Source of the DNA: Ruixingdingia sedimenti
GTDB taxonomy: Bacteria > Pseudomonadota > Alphaproteobacteria > Rhodobacterales > Rhodobacteraceae
Direction of reading: 5' to 3'
Assembly (NCBI RefSeq): GCF_031432425.1
Contig: NZ_JAVKPH010000007.1
Location: forward strand, 62,001 to 126,000
DNA length: 64,000 nt
In this document: positions 32,427 to 41,502 of the stretch, piece after piece
Layout: the number at the start of each line of letters is the position of its first letter
Numbering within the stretch: the first letter of the stretch is position 1
Notes under the pieces: generated by a model
The model's database searches: none
Seen by the model: only the letters and a program-made list of their open reading frames with translations
What the model was told of the DNA's origin: nothing
Position numbers and translations under genes: made by a program

Positions 32427-33686
32427 TCAGCGCCCGGCCCCGGCCGGCGCGGCATGCGCCGGGATCACCCGGCCCGCACAATCCCCGAAACCGATCCGAT
32501 AGCCCGCGCCCTGCGCAAAGCCGCGCATGACCAGCAGGTCGCCGTCCTCGAGGAAGCTGCGGGTGCCGCCCGCGATCTCCATCGGTTCCTTCCCGCCCCA
32601 GCTGAGTTCCAGCATGCTGCCGCGGTTTTCCCGCTGCGGGCCGGAAATCGTACCCGAACCCAGCAGATCCCCCGCCGACATCGGACAGCCCGAGGTCGTG
32701 TGATGGCACAATTGCTGCGCGGCGGAATAATACATCTCGCGATAGTTGGTGCGGCTGATGATGGTTTCCGTCCCGCCCTTGGGCGTCAGGCCGACCTCCA
32801 GCTGGATGTCATAGAGCATCGGGCCGGGTTCCTGCAGATGCGGCAGCAACGGCACCTCGCGTTCCGGGGTGGACACGCGGAAGGGTTCCAGCGCCGCCGC
32901 AGTGACGATCCAGGGCGAAATCGTGGTCGCCGTCGCCTTGGCCTGGAAGGGGCCGAGCGGCTGGTATTCCCACGCCTGAATGTCGCGCGCGGACCAGTCG
33001 TTCAACAGCACATAGCCGAAGATCATCCGGTCCGCCTCTGCCACCGACACCATGCCCTCGGACGGCGTACCGACGACCGCGCCCATTTCCAGTTCGAAAT
33101 CGAACCGGCGCGAGGGGGCGAAGATCGGCATCTGGTGTTCGGGCGATTTCAGTTGCCCCCAGGGGCGGCGCACATCCTCGCCCGACACCACGATCGAGGA
33201 CGCGCGGCCGTTGTAGCCGATGGGGATATGCAGCCAGTTCGGCGGCAGCGCATTCGCCGGGTCGCGGAACATCGAGCCCACGTTGAACGCATGATGCTTG
33301 CCGGCATAGAAATCGGTGTATTCCGCCACCAGGAAGGGCAGATGCATTTCCGCCTCTGCCAGCGGTACCAGATGGCGGGCAACCTCGTCGCGTTCCGCCG
33401 CACCCTCGGCCAGCAGGGCGGTCAGCCGCGCGCGCAGTTGCGCCCAGACCTCCGGCCCGGCCTCCATCACCTCGTTCCAGAACGGCACGTCCAGCAGGGG
33501 CGCGCCCGGCAGATCGACCAGCCCCGCATCCTCGCAGGCGGCGAGATCCAGCACGAAATCCCCGATGGCGACACCGCAGCGCGGCTCTTCGCCCGGACGC
33601 GAGAACACGCCATAGGGCAGGTTGTTCAGCGGAAACGACCCCTCGGGCGCATTCGCGCTTTCGACCCATGACCGAAGCAATGCCAT
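32427..33686 (-). CDS. fahA: Fumarylacetoacetase
   Basis: 419 residues, the family length. The metal site is visible as TDFYAGKHHAFN (Asp and the catalytic His), FDFELEMGAVVG (two Glu) and LLNDWSARDIQAWEYQPLG (Asp), and YNGRASSIVVSG supplies other active-site contacts. It splits fumarylacetoacetate to fumarate and acetoacetate, the last step of the homogentisate (tyrosine/phenylalanine) pathway. No homogentisate dioxygenase or maleylacetoacetate isomerase gene is in the window. It is divergent from a MarR gene, with a palindrome between them. Confidence 0.95.
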   Translation of the reverse strand: MALLRSWVESANAPEGSFPLNNLPYGVFSRPGEEPRCGVAIGDFVLDLAACEDAGLVDLPGAPLLDVPFWNEVMEAGPEVWAQLRARLTALLAEGAAERDEVARHLVPLAEAEMHLPFLVAEYTDFYAGKHHAFNVGSMFRDPANALPPNWLHIPIGYNGRASSIVVSGEDVRRPWGQLKSPEHQMPIFAPSRRFDFELEMGAVVGTPSEGMVSVAEADRMIFGYVLLNDWSARDIQAWEYQPLGPFQAKATATTISPWIVTAAALEPFRVSTPEREVPLLPHLQEPGPMLYDIQLEVGLTPKGGTETIISRTNYREMYYSAAQQLCHHTTSGCPMSAGDLLGSGTISGPQRENRGSMLELSWGGKEPMEIAGGTRSFLEDGDLLVMRGFAQGAGYRIGFGDCAGRVIPAHAAPAGAGR

Positions 33687-33819
33687 GCCGTTTTCCTATC
33701 CTTTCAGCTTGTCATCCGGTGGAACCGGGGCATCGCGCCCGGGCCCCTTGTTTCCTGCACGCCGTCGCGCCCGTTGTCGAGCCCCGCATCCGCGGGCCGC
33801 AGCGGCGCGGCCATAGTTG

Positions 33820-33831
33820 TTGCAAATGCAA
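33820..33831. promoter_or_regulatory. Candidate MarR operator TTGCAAATGCAA
   Basis: TTGCA and TGCAA form a perfect inverted repeat with a two-base centre, 134 bases upstream of fahA and 75 bases upstream of the marR start, in an AT-richer part of the 219-bp shared region. MarR regulators usually bind palindromes of about this size and shape that overlap a promoter. Confidence 0.45.
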
Positions 33832-33905
33832 TGAAGTCAAGGTTGAATGCGCCCGATTTCTGGTGAAGAAGCTGTGAGATCACAGGTTTTGACGGATCCC
33901 CGCCG

Positions 33906-34334
33906 ATGGCACCTTTCGTGCTCGATGACTTTCTGCCCTATCGCCTCGTCGTCGCCGCCGGGCGCGTCAGCCGGGCGTTCGAACGCCGCTACATGGCCGA
34001 GGCCGGGATTTCCGTCCCCGAATGGCGGGTGATGGCACATCTGTCGCAGGAAGGCGAAGTGTCGGTGCGCGAGATCGAGGCGCGGGTGGACATGGAAAAA
34101 TCCAAGGTCAGCCGCGCGGCCTCGCGGCTGGAAGAACAGGGGCTGGTGGTCAAGCTCGCCAATCCCGGGGACCGGCGGCTGGTGTCGCTGTCGCTGACCC
34201 CCAAGGGGCGGGCGGTGATGGACCGGCTGATCCCGCTGGCGGCGGAATTCCAGGCCGAACTGCGCGCCCTTCTGGGCCCCGATGCGAAAGGGTTCGAGGC
34301 GGGGCTGACCGCGATCCTGAAAAGCAGGCTATGA
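33906..34334 (+). CDS. MarR-family transcriptional regulator
   Basis: 142 residues. Winged HTH: ISVPEWRVMAHLSQEGEVSV, REIEARVDMEKSKVSRAASRLE (recognition helix) and the wing NPGDRRLVSLSLTPKG. The N-terminal and C-terminal helices form the dimer. It is divergent from fahA and probably represses it, with an aromatic acid or pathway intermediate as ligand by analogy with HmgR-type regulators. The end overlaps by 6 bp the end of the convergent phosphatase gene. Confidence 0.9.
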   Translation: MAPFVLDDFLPYRLVVAAGRVSRAFERRYMAEAGISVPEWRVMAHLSQEGEVSVREIEARVDMEKSKVSRAASRLEEQGLVVKLANPGDRRLVSLSLTPKGRAVMDRLIPLAAEFQAELRALLGPDAKGFEAGLTAILKSRL

Positions 34335-35594
34335 CGGCCCGCCGCGGTATTCGTAAAGCACCGCAGACATGTCGTCGGTGAACTCTCCGCTTCCCGTGAA
34401 ACGCTCGATCTCCCACATCAGCGCATCCAGAAAGGCATCGCCCGGAACGGCGGCATTGCGGCGGACCAGATCGGCCAGCCCCTCTTCGCCCATTTCCGCA
34501 CCATCCGGGCCGGTGCATTCCGTCAGCCCGTCCGACATCAGCAACAGCCGGTCGCCCGGGCGCAGGCGCAGTTCCACCCGTTCGTATTGCGCGCCGGGGA
34601 TCAGGCCCACCGGCATGCCGCCCTGCCCCACGCGCGCCACCGACCCGTCCGCCCCCAGCAGGATCGGATGCGGATGGCCCGCCTGCACCAGCGCCACCTT
34701 GCCGGATACCACATCGGCGTCGGCATAGATGCAGGTCAGGTACTGATCCACCTGCACCACATCCAGCAGCATCCGGTTCAGCCGCGCCGCCACCATTTCC
34801 GGCGGCCAGGTATCCACCGCCCCGCCACCATCGAGCGCCAATGCGATATTGCCATCCGGCGCGGCGCTGGACAGCATGCCCGCCAGCCGCGCCGCCAGCA
34901 TGGCCGAGGCCACGCCATGCCCCGACACATCCACCGCAAAGAACGCCAGCCGCCGGGGGTTCAACTGGAAATACCCCACCAGATCGCCCCCCACATGCCC
35001 CGAGGGCCGCAACAGCAGCGAAATCGCCGCCGTCCCCAGATCGCGGTGCCGGTCGCGCACCAGCGATTGTTGCAGCTTGCGCGCCTCGATCAGGTCGCGG
35101 TCGAGCGAATCGTAGATGCCCTGCAATTCCGTCAGGGTGGTGGACAGAAGCCGGTTCTTCTGCGCCAGTTCGCGCTGCATGCCGAGGATGCGCTCGCCGG
35201 CCTGGATCCGCGCGCGCAGTTCGTCCGGGTCGACGGGTTTGGACAGAAAATCGTCCGCCCCCACGCCGAGGCCCTGCGCCACCTCGTCCTTTTCGCTTTT
35301 GGAGGTCAGGAGGATGAAATAGCCGTAGCTGTCGCGCGGAAGGGCGCGGAAGGCGTGGCAGAATTCCAGCCCCGACATGCCCGGCATCATCCAGTCCGAC
35401 AGCACGATGTCGAACGCCGCCGCACGGCAAAGGTCGAGCGCCTCTTCGCCCGACCCGGCCTCTGTCACCTGATAGCCCCACCGGGCAAGCGACGCCTGCA
35501 GGATGCGCCGCTGCGCGCGGCTGTCATCCACGACCAGCACGCGCCCCGATACCTGCGGGACCGATACGCTTGTACTGCCGATACCCTCCACCAT
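34329..35594 (-). CDS. Receiver-domain PP2C (SpoIIE/RsbU-type) serine phosphatase, RbaY-like
   Basis: 421 residues from the ATG at 35594. Residues about 18-135 form a CheY-like receiver: VLVVDDSRAQ (acidic pair), IVLSDWMMPGMSG (phosphorylated Asp), LTSKSEKD and LSKPVDPDEL (Lys). A coiled linker follows, then a PP2C-type phosphatase: GGDLVGYF, FFAVDVSGHGVASAM, MSDGLTE and FTDDMSAVLYE hold the metal aspartates. Such proteins dephosphorylate an anti-anti-sigma STAS protein, so phospho-signals reach a stress sigma factor. The arrangement resembles RbaY of Rhodobacter capsulatus. The adjacent, divergent HPt gene supplies a likely phosphodonor. A GTG at 35624 is an alternative start. Confidence 0.88.
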   Translation of the reverse strand: MVEGIGSTSVSVPQVSGRVLVVDDSRAQRRILQASLARWGYQVTEAGSGEEALDLCRAAAFDIVLSDWMMPGMSGLEFCHAFRALPRDSYGYFILLTSKSEKDEVAQGLGVGADDFLSKPVDPDELRARIQAGERILGMQRELAQKNRLLSTTLTELQGIYDSLDRDLIEARKLQQSLVRDRHRDLGTAAISLLLRPSGHVGGDLVGYFQLNPRRLAFFAVDVSGHGVASAMLAARLAGMLSSAAPDGNIALALDGGGAVDTWPPEMVAARLNRMLLDVVQVDQYLTCIYADADVVSGKVALVQAGHPHPILLGADGSVARVGQGGMPVGLIPGAQYERVELRLRPGDRLLLMSDGLTECTGPDGAEMGEEGLADLVRRNAAVPGDAFLDALMWEIERFTGSGEFTDDMSAVLYEYRGGPS

Positions 35595-35744
35595 CGTCCC
35601 CGTACCTTCACACCTGCGCCGCACCTTCCGCCGCGGAACTTAACGGCAGGTGAAACATCAAATTGCACGCGTCACGCCCGGGCGGGCTTACCAACGCTTA
35701 ACCGCCGCGGGCCAGACTGGTCACAGGTGCAAGACGGGGGGCGC

Positions 35745-36068
35745 ATGATGCTGGACCAGAACCGGATCGAGGCCCTGCGGGCAGAGGTCGGCGCGGCGGG
35801 GTTCGACGAGGTGGTGGACCTGTTCCTGGAAGAGGTGGAAGAGGCGATGGCCCGCCTGCGCGCCGGGTCCGATGCGGCGGCGCTGGAACGGGATCTGCAT
35901 TACCTCAAGGGGCTGGCGCTGAACCTCGGCTTTCGCCATCTCAGCGCCTTGTGCCAGCAGGGCGAACGCGCCGCCGCCCGGCACGCCCCGGTGGATGTGG
36001 CGGCGGTTCTGGCCAGCTATGCCGCCTCGCGCCGGAAGTTTCTGGCGTTGGTGCAGCGGGCCAGGTGA
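35745..36068 (+). CDS. Histidine phosphotransfer (HPt) domain protein
   Basis: 107 residues, nearly all one HPt helical bundle. The phosphorylatable histidine is H52 in RDLHYLKGLALNLGF, matching the HxLKGxxxxxG signature. The acidic stretch VVDLFLEEVEEAMARL is the usual first helix. It is divergent from the receiver-phosphatase gene and likely passes phosphate to its receiver. The ATG at 35745 is followed by a second ATG; either may be used. Confidence 0.9.
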   Translation: MMLDQNRIEALRAEVGAAGFDEVVDLFLEEVEEAMARLRAGSDAAALERDLHYLKGLALNLGFRHLSALCQQGERAAARHAPVDVAAVLASYAASRRKFLALVQRAR

Positions 36069-37322
36069 TCAGATCAGGAATTCGGCCAGCAGTTCGTCGG
36101 TGGTGATGTCGCGCCACGTGAAACCGGCAGAATCGAGCCGCGCCAGAAGGGTGGTGAAATTCTCGGGCCGCGTCGTCTCTATCCCCAGAAGGATGGAGCC
36201 GAAGTTGCGCGCCGACCGCTTGAGGTATTCGAACCGCGCGATGTCATCGTCGGGGCCGAGGATGTTGAGGAATTCGCGCAGGGCGCCGGGGCGCTGCGGC
36301 ATGCGCAGGATGAAGTATTTCTTCACCCCCGAATGGCGCATCGCGCGTTCCTTGACCTCTGGCAGCCGCTCGAAATCGAAATTGCCGCCCGAGGTGACGC
36401 AGACCACCGTCTTGCCGCGGATCTGGTCGCGCAGGTCGCGCAGCGCGTCGATGGACAGCGCGCCGGCGGGTTCCAGCACCACCCCTTCGACGTTCAGCAT
36501 GTCGAGCATGGTGACGCAGATCCGGTCCTCGGGCGCGGCGATCACATGCGCGGGGTCGGCGCCGCGCAGGGTGGCGAAGGTCAGCTCGCCGATCCGCGCC
36601 ACGGCGGCGCCATCCACGAAACTGTCCACCCGGGGCAGCGTCACCGGCGCACCGGCGGCCAGCGCGGCGGCAAGGCTCATACCGCCGAGAGGTTCGACAT
36701 AGCGCAAAGCGGTATCCGGCGCGGCGCAGCCAAGATACCGCGTGATCCCCGCCGACAGCCCGCCGCCGCCCACCGGCACCACCACCATGTCGGGCGCGCG
36801 GCCAAGCTGTTCGAGCATTTCCACCCCCACGCTCGCCTGCCCCTCGATCACGTCGGGGTCGTCGAAGGGCGACAGGAAGAACGCCCCCGCCCGGCGGCAA
36901 TGCGCCTGCGCGGCGGCCAGCGTGTGGTCGAAATAGTCGCCGGTCAGCACGATTTCCACCGCATCGCCGCCAAAGGCGCGGGTCTTGTCGATCTTCTGCT
37001 GCGGCGTCGTCACCGGCATGAAGATCGTCCCCTTCACCCCGAAATGACGGCACGCATAGGCCACGCCCTGCGCATGGTTGCCCGCGCTGGCGCAGATGAA
37101 ATGCCGCTGTTCGGGATGCGCCGCGCGCACCTTGCGCATGGCGTTGAAGGCGCCGCGGATCTTGTAGCTGCGCACGGGGCTCAGATCCTCACGCTTGAGC
37201 CAGATGTCGGCGCCGTAGCGGTTGGACAGATAGTCGTTGCGCAGAAGCGGCGTTTCCGGGAACAGTTCCCGCAGCGCCCCGGTCGCCTGCCGCGCCCCGT
37301 CGCAGAAAGAATCGCCCGACAT
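36069..37322 (-). CDS. ilvA: Threonine ammonia-lyase (biosynthetic), with C-terminal regulatory domain
   Basis: 417 residues. PLP-enzyme fold: KREDLSPVRSYKIRGAFNAM with the PLP lysine in SYKIRG, CASAGNHAQGVAYA, and the phosphate loop VPVGGGGLSAG. Residues about 320-417 hold an ACT-like regulatory domain (QRPGALREFLNILGPDDDI), which in IlvA senses isoleucine. The enzyme converts threonine to 2-oxobutanoate, the first isoleucine step. It abuts the HPt gene on the other strand (stop codons 36068/36069). The ATG at 37322 gives a normal family N-terminus. Confidence 0.95.
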   Translation of the reverse strand: MSGDSFCDGARQATGALRELFPETPLLRNDYLSNRYGADIWLKREDLSPVRSYKIRGAFNAMRKVRAAHPEQRHFICASAGNHAQGVAYACRHFGVKGTIFMPVTTPQQKIDKTRAFGGDAVEIVLTGDYFDHTLAAAQAHCRRAGAFFLSPFDDPDVIEGQASVGVEMLEQLGRAPDMVVVPVGGGGLSAGITRYLGCAAPDTALRYVEPLGGMSLAAALAAGAPVTLPRVDSFVDGAAVARIGELTFATLRGADPAHVIAAPEDRICVTMLDMLNVEGVVLEPAGALSIDALRDLRDQIRGKTVVCVTSGGNFDFERLPEVKERAMRHSGVKKYFILRMPQRPGALREFLNILGPDDDIARFEYLKRSARNFGSILLGIETTRPENFTTLLARLDSAGFTWRDITTDELLAEFLI

Positions 37323-37470
37323 GCCTGCCCCCGTTCTGTCCCTCTGCGGGGGGATAGCGGCGTGCGCCGGGGGATACAAGGGCGCGCCGGGCCGCACCCC
37401 CGCGGGCGGGCTTGTCCGGTTGGGGAAAACAGACTAGACCCGCCCGGTATTTTCGCTGACGGAGCACCGC

Positions 37471-38703
37471 ATGTCCGCGCCCAAGAAAGTCGTGCTTGCC
37501 TATTCGGGCGGCCTCGATACCTCGATCATCCTCAAATGGCTGCAAACCGAATACGGCTGCGAGGTGATCACCTTCACCGCCGACCTCGGCCAGGGCGAGG
37601 AACTGGAGCCCGCGCGCCAGAAGGCGCTGATGCTGGGCATCAAGGAAGAGAACATCCACATCGTCGACGTGCGCGAGGAATTCGTGCGCGACTTCGTGTT
37701 CCCGATGTTCCGGGCCAATGCGGTCTACGAGGGGCTGTATCTTCTGGGCACCTCGATCGCGCGGCCGCTGATTTCCAAGCATCTGGTCGAGATCGCGCAC
37801 CGCCACGGCGCCGATGCCGTGGCCCATGGCGCGACCGGCAAGGGCAACGACCAGGTGCGGTTCGAGTTGTCGGCCTATGCGCTGGACCCCTCGATCCGCG
37901 TCATCGCGCCGTGGCGGGAATGGGATCTGACCAGCCGCACCAAGCTGATCGAATTCGCCGAGGCGAACCAGATCCCGATCGCCAAGGACAAGCGGGGCGA
38001 GGCGCCGTTTTCCGTGGACGCGAACCTGCTGCACACCAGCAGCGAGGGCAAGGCGCTGGAAAACCCGGCCGAGGAAGCGCCCGATTACGTCTACCAGCGC
38101 ACGGTGGCGCCCGAGGATGCCCCCGACACCCCGGAATATATCGAGGTCGCCTTTGAAAAGGGCGATGCCGTGGCGATCAACGGTCAGGCGATGAGCCCGG
38201 CCACGATCCTGACCGCGCTGAACGACTATGGCGGGCGGCACGGGATCGGGCGGCTCGATTTCGTGGAAAACCGCTTTGTCGGGATGAAATCGCGCGGCAT
38301 CTACGAAACCCCCGGCGGCACCATCCTGCTGGAGGCCCATCGCGGGATCGAACAAATCACGCTCGACGCCGGCGCGGGGCATCTGAAAGACAGCCTGATG
38401 CCGCGCTATGCCGAACTGATCTACAACGGCTTCTGGTTCAGCCCCGAACGCGAGATGCTTCAGGCCCTGATCGACAAGAGCCAAGAACATGTGACCGGCA
38501 CGGTGCGGTTGAAGCTTTACAAGGGTTCGGTGCATTGCGTGGGGCGGTGGTCGGACCACTCGCTCTACAGCGAAAAGCATGTGACCTTCGAGGAAGACGC
38601 GGGCGCCTACGACCAGAAGGACGCCGCCGGCTTCATCCGCCTGAACGCGCTACGGCTGAAACTGATCGCGACGCGCAATGCGCGGGTGGCGAAGAAGGGC
38701 TGA
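37471..38703 (+). CDS. argG: Argininosuccinate synthase
   Basis: 410 residues with VVLAYSGGLDTSIILKWL (PP-loop ATP site), FTADLGQGEELEPARQKAL, HGATGKGNDQVRFELS (citrulline/aspartate site) and PGGTILLEAHRGIEQ. It joins citrulline and aspartate with ATP, the penultimate step of arginine synthesis. A promoter-like pair TTGTCC-17-TAGACC lies at about 37408-37436. The gene ends in a strong intrinsic terminator that directly follows a parS-like site. Confidence 0.97.
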   Translation: MSAPKKVVLAYSGGLDTSIILKWLQTEYGCEVITFTADLGQGEELEPARQKALMLGIKEENIHIVDVREEFVRDFVFPMFRANAVYEGLYLLGTSIARPLISKHLVEIAHRHGADAVAHGATGKGNDQVRFELSAYALDPSIRVIAPWREWDLTSRTKLIEFAEANQIPIAKDKRGEAPFSVDANLLHTSSEGKALENPAEEAPDYVYQRTVAPEDAPDTPEYIEVAFEKGDAVAINGQAMSPATILTALNDYGGRHGIGRLDFVENRFVGMKSRGIYETPGGTILLEAHRGIEQITLDAGAGHLKDSLMPRYAELIYNGFWFSPEREMLQALIDKSQEHVTGTVRLKLYKGSVHCVGRWSDHSLYSEKHVTFEEDAGAYDQKDAAGFIRLNALRLKLIATRNARVAKKG

Positions 38704-38716
38704 TCTGTTCGCTGAA

Positions 38717-38732
38717 TGTTTCACGTGAAACG
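38717..38732. other. parS-like site TGTTTCACGTGAAACG
   Basis: 15 of 16 bases match the ParB binding site TGTTTCACGTGAAACA; only the last base differs. It is intergenic, 14 bases after the argG stop and next to its terminator, about 10 kb from parB. Two perfect copies are at 51111 and 53019. ParB tolerates single changes at the outer position, so this may be a true third parS. Confidence 0.75.
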
Positions 38733-38762
38733 GGCCGCGCAGGGCTTTCTGCGCGGCCTTTT
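38733..38762 (+). terminator. Rho-independent terminator of argG
   Basis: A 10-bp perfect stem (GGCCGCGCAG, loop GGCTTT, CTGCGCGGCC; arms 38733-38742 and 38749-38758) followed by TTTTCC. It is one of the clearest terminators in the window. Confidence 0.85.
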
Positions 38763-38834
38763 CCATGGCCTGACGCCACGCCACGCTTGCCATGCCGCAG
38801 CGCGGCGATACCCTGCGCGAAACAGGGGGACCGC

Positions 38835-39119
38835 ATGGCACTGGAAGACATCGCCGCAGGCATCCGCAGCGCGCTGGAAGGCAAGACCTTCACCGGCAGC
38901 CTCAAATTCGATTGCGGCGATGCCGGGGTGCTGGTGATGGCCGACAACACTGCCACGACGAAAGACCGCGAAACCGACTGCACCATCCGCATCAGCGAGG
39001 AAAATCTGGTCAGCCTGCTGAAAGGCAGGCTGAACCCGATGCTGGCGATGGCCACCGGCAAGCTGAAACTGTCGGGCAATCCGGCGGTGGCGATGGCGCT
39101 GGTGAAGCTGATCGGCTAG
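38835..39119 (+). CDS. SCP-2 sterol-transfer family protein
   Basis: 94 residues: a single SCP2-like fold with GSLKFDCGDAGVLVMADN, DCTIRISEENLVSLLKGRL (continuing to NPMLAMATGKLKLSGN) and AVAMALVKLIG, the typical hydrophobic-tunnel pattern. Stand-alone bacterial SCP2 proteins bind lipids or fatty acyl chains; their role is not well known. Ribosome binding site AGGGGGA precedes the ATG. It ends five bases before the convergent maeB stop. Confidence 0.88.
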   Translation: MALEDIAAGIRSALEGKTFTGSLKFDCGDAGVLVMADNTATTKDRETDCTIRISEENLVSLLKGRLNPMLAMATGKLKLSGNPAVAMALVKLIG

Positions 39120-39124
39120 GCGAA

Positions 39125-41380
39125 TCACCCCATCTTGCAGGCCGCCATCACGGCCATGTTCAGGATGTCGTTCACCGTCGCCGTGGTGGTGCAGATCTGG
39201 ATCGGTTTCTTCACGCCGGTCAGAATCGGCCCGATGACCGTGGCCCCCGCCATTTCCTGCATCAGCTTGACCGAGATCGAGGCCGAATGCCGCGCCGGCA
39301 CCACAAGGATGTTGGCGGGCCCGGTCAGGCGGCAGAAGGGATACTGCGCCATCACCTCGGGGTTCAGCGCCACGTCCACCGTCATCTCGCCCTCATACTC
39401 GAAATCCACCTTCATGCGGTCCAGCACCCCCGGCGCCTTGTGCATCTTGATCGCACGTTCCGAAATCGGATAGCCGAAGGTGGAAAAGCTGACGAAGGCC
39501 ACCCGGGGATCAAGCCCCAGATTGCGGGCCACGGCGGCGGCGCGGATCGCGATGGTGGCCAGATCTTCCGGTTCGGGCCATTCCTGCACCAGCGTGTCGG
39601 CGATCAGCACGATGCGCCCCTTGTACAGCAGCGCCGTCACCCCCACCGCCCCGTCCGCCGCGGTGGCGTCGAACACATGGTTGATCAGGTTCAGCACATG
39701 CGCCGACTTGCGCGTGGCCCCGGTGACAAGCCCGTCACCATGCCCATGCGCCAGCATCAGCGCCGAAAACACATGCCGGTCCCGCGCCGCCAGCCGGTGC
39801 ACATCCTGCCGGTCGAACCCCTGCCGCTGCAAACGGCGGTAAAGGAAATCCTTGTACGTATCCAGGTGCCGGGTGTTGGCGGCGTTCACCACCTCCAGCT
39901 CGCGCACCGCGTCGGGCAGGCCCGCGAGTTCCAGCTTTTCGCGCACATCCGGCTCTCGCCCCACCACCAGCGCCTTGCCCAGGCCCGCGCGCTGATAGGC
40001 GACCGCCGCGCGCAGCACGCGCACGTCGTCGCCCTCGGCAAAGATCATCCGGGCCTGCGCGGCGCGGGCGCGGGCGTGGATGCCTTGCAGGATGCTCGCC
40101 GTCGGGTCCATGCGGGCCTTCAGGCTCTGTTCATAGGCTTTCAGGTCGATGATCGGGCGGCGGGCCACACCGGTATCCATCCCGGCCTTGGCCACTGCCG
40201 GCGGGATGACATAGATCAGCCGCGGGTCGAAGGGCGTGGGGATGATGTAGTCGCGCCCGAAGGACAGTTTCCGGCCATAGGCCATCGCCACCTCGTCCGG
40301 CACATCCTCGCGCGCCAGCCGGGCCAGCGCCTGCGCGCAGGCGATCTTCATCTCGTCATTGATCGCCCGGGCGTGGATATCCAGCGCCCCGCGGAACAGG
40401 TACGGAAACCCGAGGACGTTGTTCACCTGATTGGGATAGTCCGACCGCCCGGTGGCCACGATGGCGTCGGCGCGGATGGCATGCGCCTCTTCCGGCGTGA
40501 TTTCCGGGTCGGGGTTCGCCATGGCGAAGATCACCGGGTTCTCGGCCATGCTGGCCACCATCGCCGCCGTCACCGCACCCCGCGCCGACACGCCCAGAAA
40601 CACATCCGCCCCGCGCATCGCGTCTTCCAGCGTGCGGGCATCGGTATGGGCGGCATGGGCCGATTTCCACTGGTTCATGCCCTCGGTACGGCCCTGGTAG
40701 ATGACCCCCTTGGTATCGCACATGATGCAGTTGTCATGCCGCGCGCCCATCGCCTTGACCAGTTCCAGACAGGCGATCCCGGCGGCCCCCGCGCCGTTGA
40801 GCACGATCTTCACATCCCCGATCTTCTTGCCCGACAGTTCCAGCGCATTGATCAGCCCCGCCGCACAGATCACCGCGGTGCCGTGCTGGTCGTCGTGGAA
40901 CACGGGGATGTCGCAGATCTCTTTCAGCCGCTGCTCGACGATGAAGCATTCGGGCGCCTTGATGTCTTCAAGGTTGATGCCGCCGAAGGTGGGGGCCATC
41001 AGGCGGACGGCCTGGATGATCTCTTCCGGGTCCTCGGTGTCCAGCTCGATGTCGATGGCGTTCACATCCGCGAACCGCTTGAACAGGACCGCCTTGCCCT
41101 CCATCACCGGTTTGGAGGCCAGCGCGCCGAGGTTCCCCATCCCGAGGATCGAGGTGCCGTTCGACACCACCGCCACCATGTTGCCCTTGACCGTATAGTC
41201 GTAGACCGTTTCCGGGTTGTCGGCGATCGCCTGCACCGGCACGGCCACCCCGGGCGAATAGGCAAGGCTCAGATCGCGCTGCGTCGCCATCGGGGTCGAG
41301 GCGATGATCTCGTATTTCCCCGGCTTCGGTTCGAGATGATAGGCGAGTGCTTCTTCCGGGGTAATCTTTGTTTTCGACAT
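39125..41380 (-). CDS. maeB: NADP-dependent malic enzyme with C-terminal phosphotransacetylase-like domain
   Basis: 751 residues from the ATG at 41380. Residues 1-430 are the malic enzyme: SPGVAVPVQAIADN, GTSILGMGNLGALASKPVMEGKA region, FHDDQHGTAVICAAGL (metal and substrate site) and IVLNGAGAAGIACLEL (dinucleotide motif). Residues about 430-751 are a phosphotransacetylase-like domain (MIFAEGDDVRVLRAA, HVLNLINHVFDA), which in MaeB binds acetyl-CoA and regulates activity and does not catalyse. It converts malate to pyruvate and NADPH. It is divergent from mutS across 122 bp. Confidence 0.96.
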   Translation of the reverse strand: MSKTKITPEEALAYHLEPKPGKYEIIASTPMATQRDLSLAYSPGVAVPVQAIADNPETVYDYTVKGNMVAVVSNGTSILGMGNLGALASKPVMEGKAVLFKRFADVNAIDIELDTEDPEEIIQAVRLMAPTFGGINLEDIKAPECFIVEQRLKEICDIPVFHDDQHGTAVICAAGLINALELSGKKIGDVKIVLNGAGAAGIACLELVKAMGARHDNCIMCDTKGVIYQGRTEGMNQWKSAHAAHTDARTLEDAMRGADVFLGVSARGAVTAAMVASMAENPVIFAMANPDPEITPEEAHAIRADAIVATGRSDYPNQVNNVLGFPYLFRGALDIHARAINDEMKIACAQALARLAREDVPDEVAMAYGRKLSFGRDYIIPTPFDPRLIYVIPPAVAKAGMDTGVARRPIIDLKAYEQSLKARMDPTASILQGIHARARAAQARMIFAEGDDVRVLRAAVAYQRAGLGKALVVGREPDVREKLELAGLPDAVRELEVVNAANTRHLDTYKDFLYRRLQRQGFDRQDVHRLAARDRHVFSALMLAHGHGDGLVTGATRKSAHVLNLINHVFDATAADGAVGVTALLYKGRIVLIADTLVQEWPEPEDLATIAIRAAAVARNLGLDPRVAFVSFSTFGYPISERAIKMHKAPGVLDRMKVDFEYEGEMTVDVALNPEVMAQYPFCRLTGPANILVVPARHSASISVKLMQEMAGATVIGPILTGVKKPIQICTTTATVNDILNMAVMAACKMG

Positions 41381-41502
41381 CAGCGTTTTCCTTTGCGATT
41401 CTTGCGTAATAGCGCCTCGAAACGCAATTGCCAACCGGCCACAATCGCCTTTTCCACCCGCCCGCGGTTCGCTAGGGTCTGCCCCGATCATGGGGGGCAG
41501 AG

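Noticed and set aside
24011..34334. The catabolic region as a recent mobile island
   Set aside because: No integrase, transposase, tRNA end, flanking direct repeats or clear change in base composition was seen; it looks like ordinary accessory chromosome.
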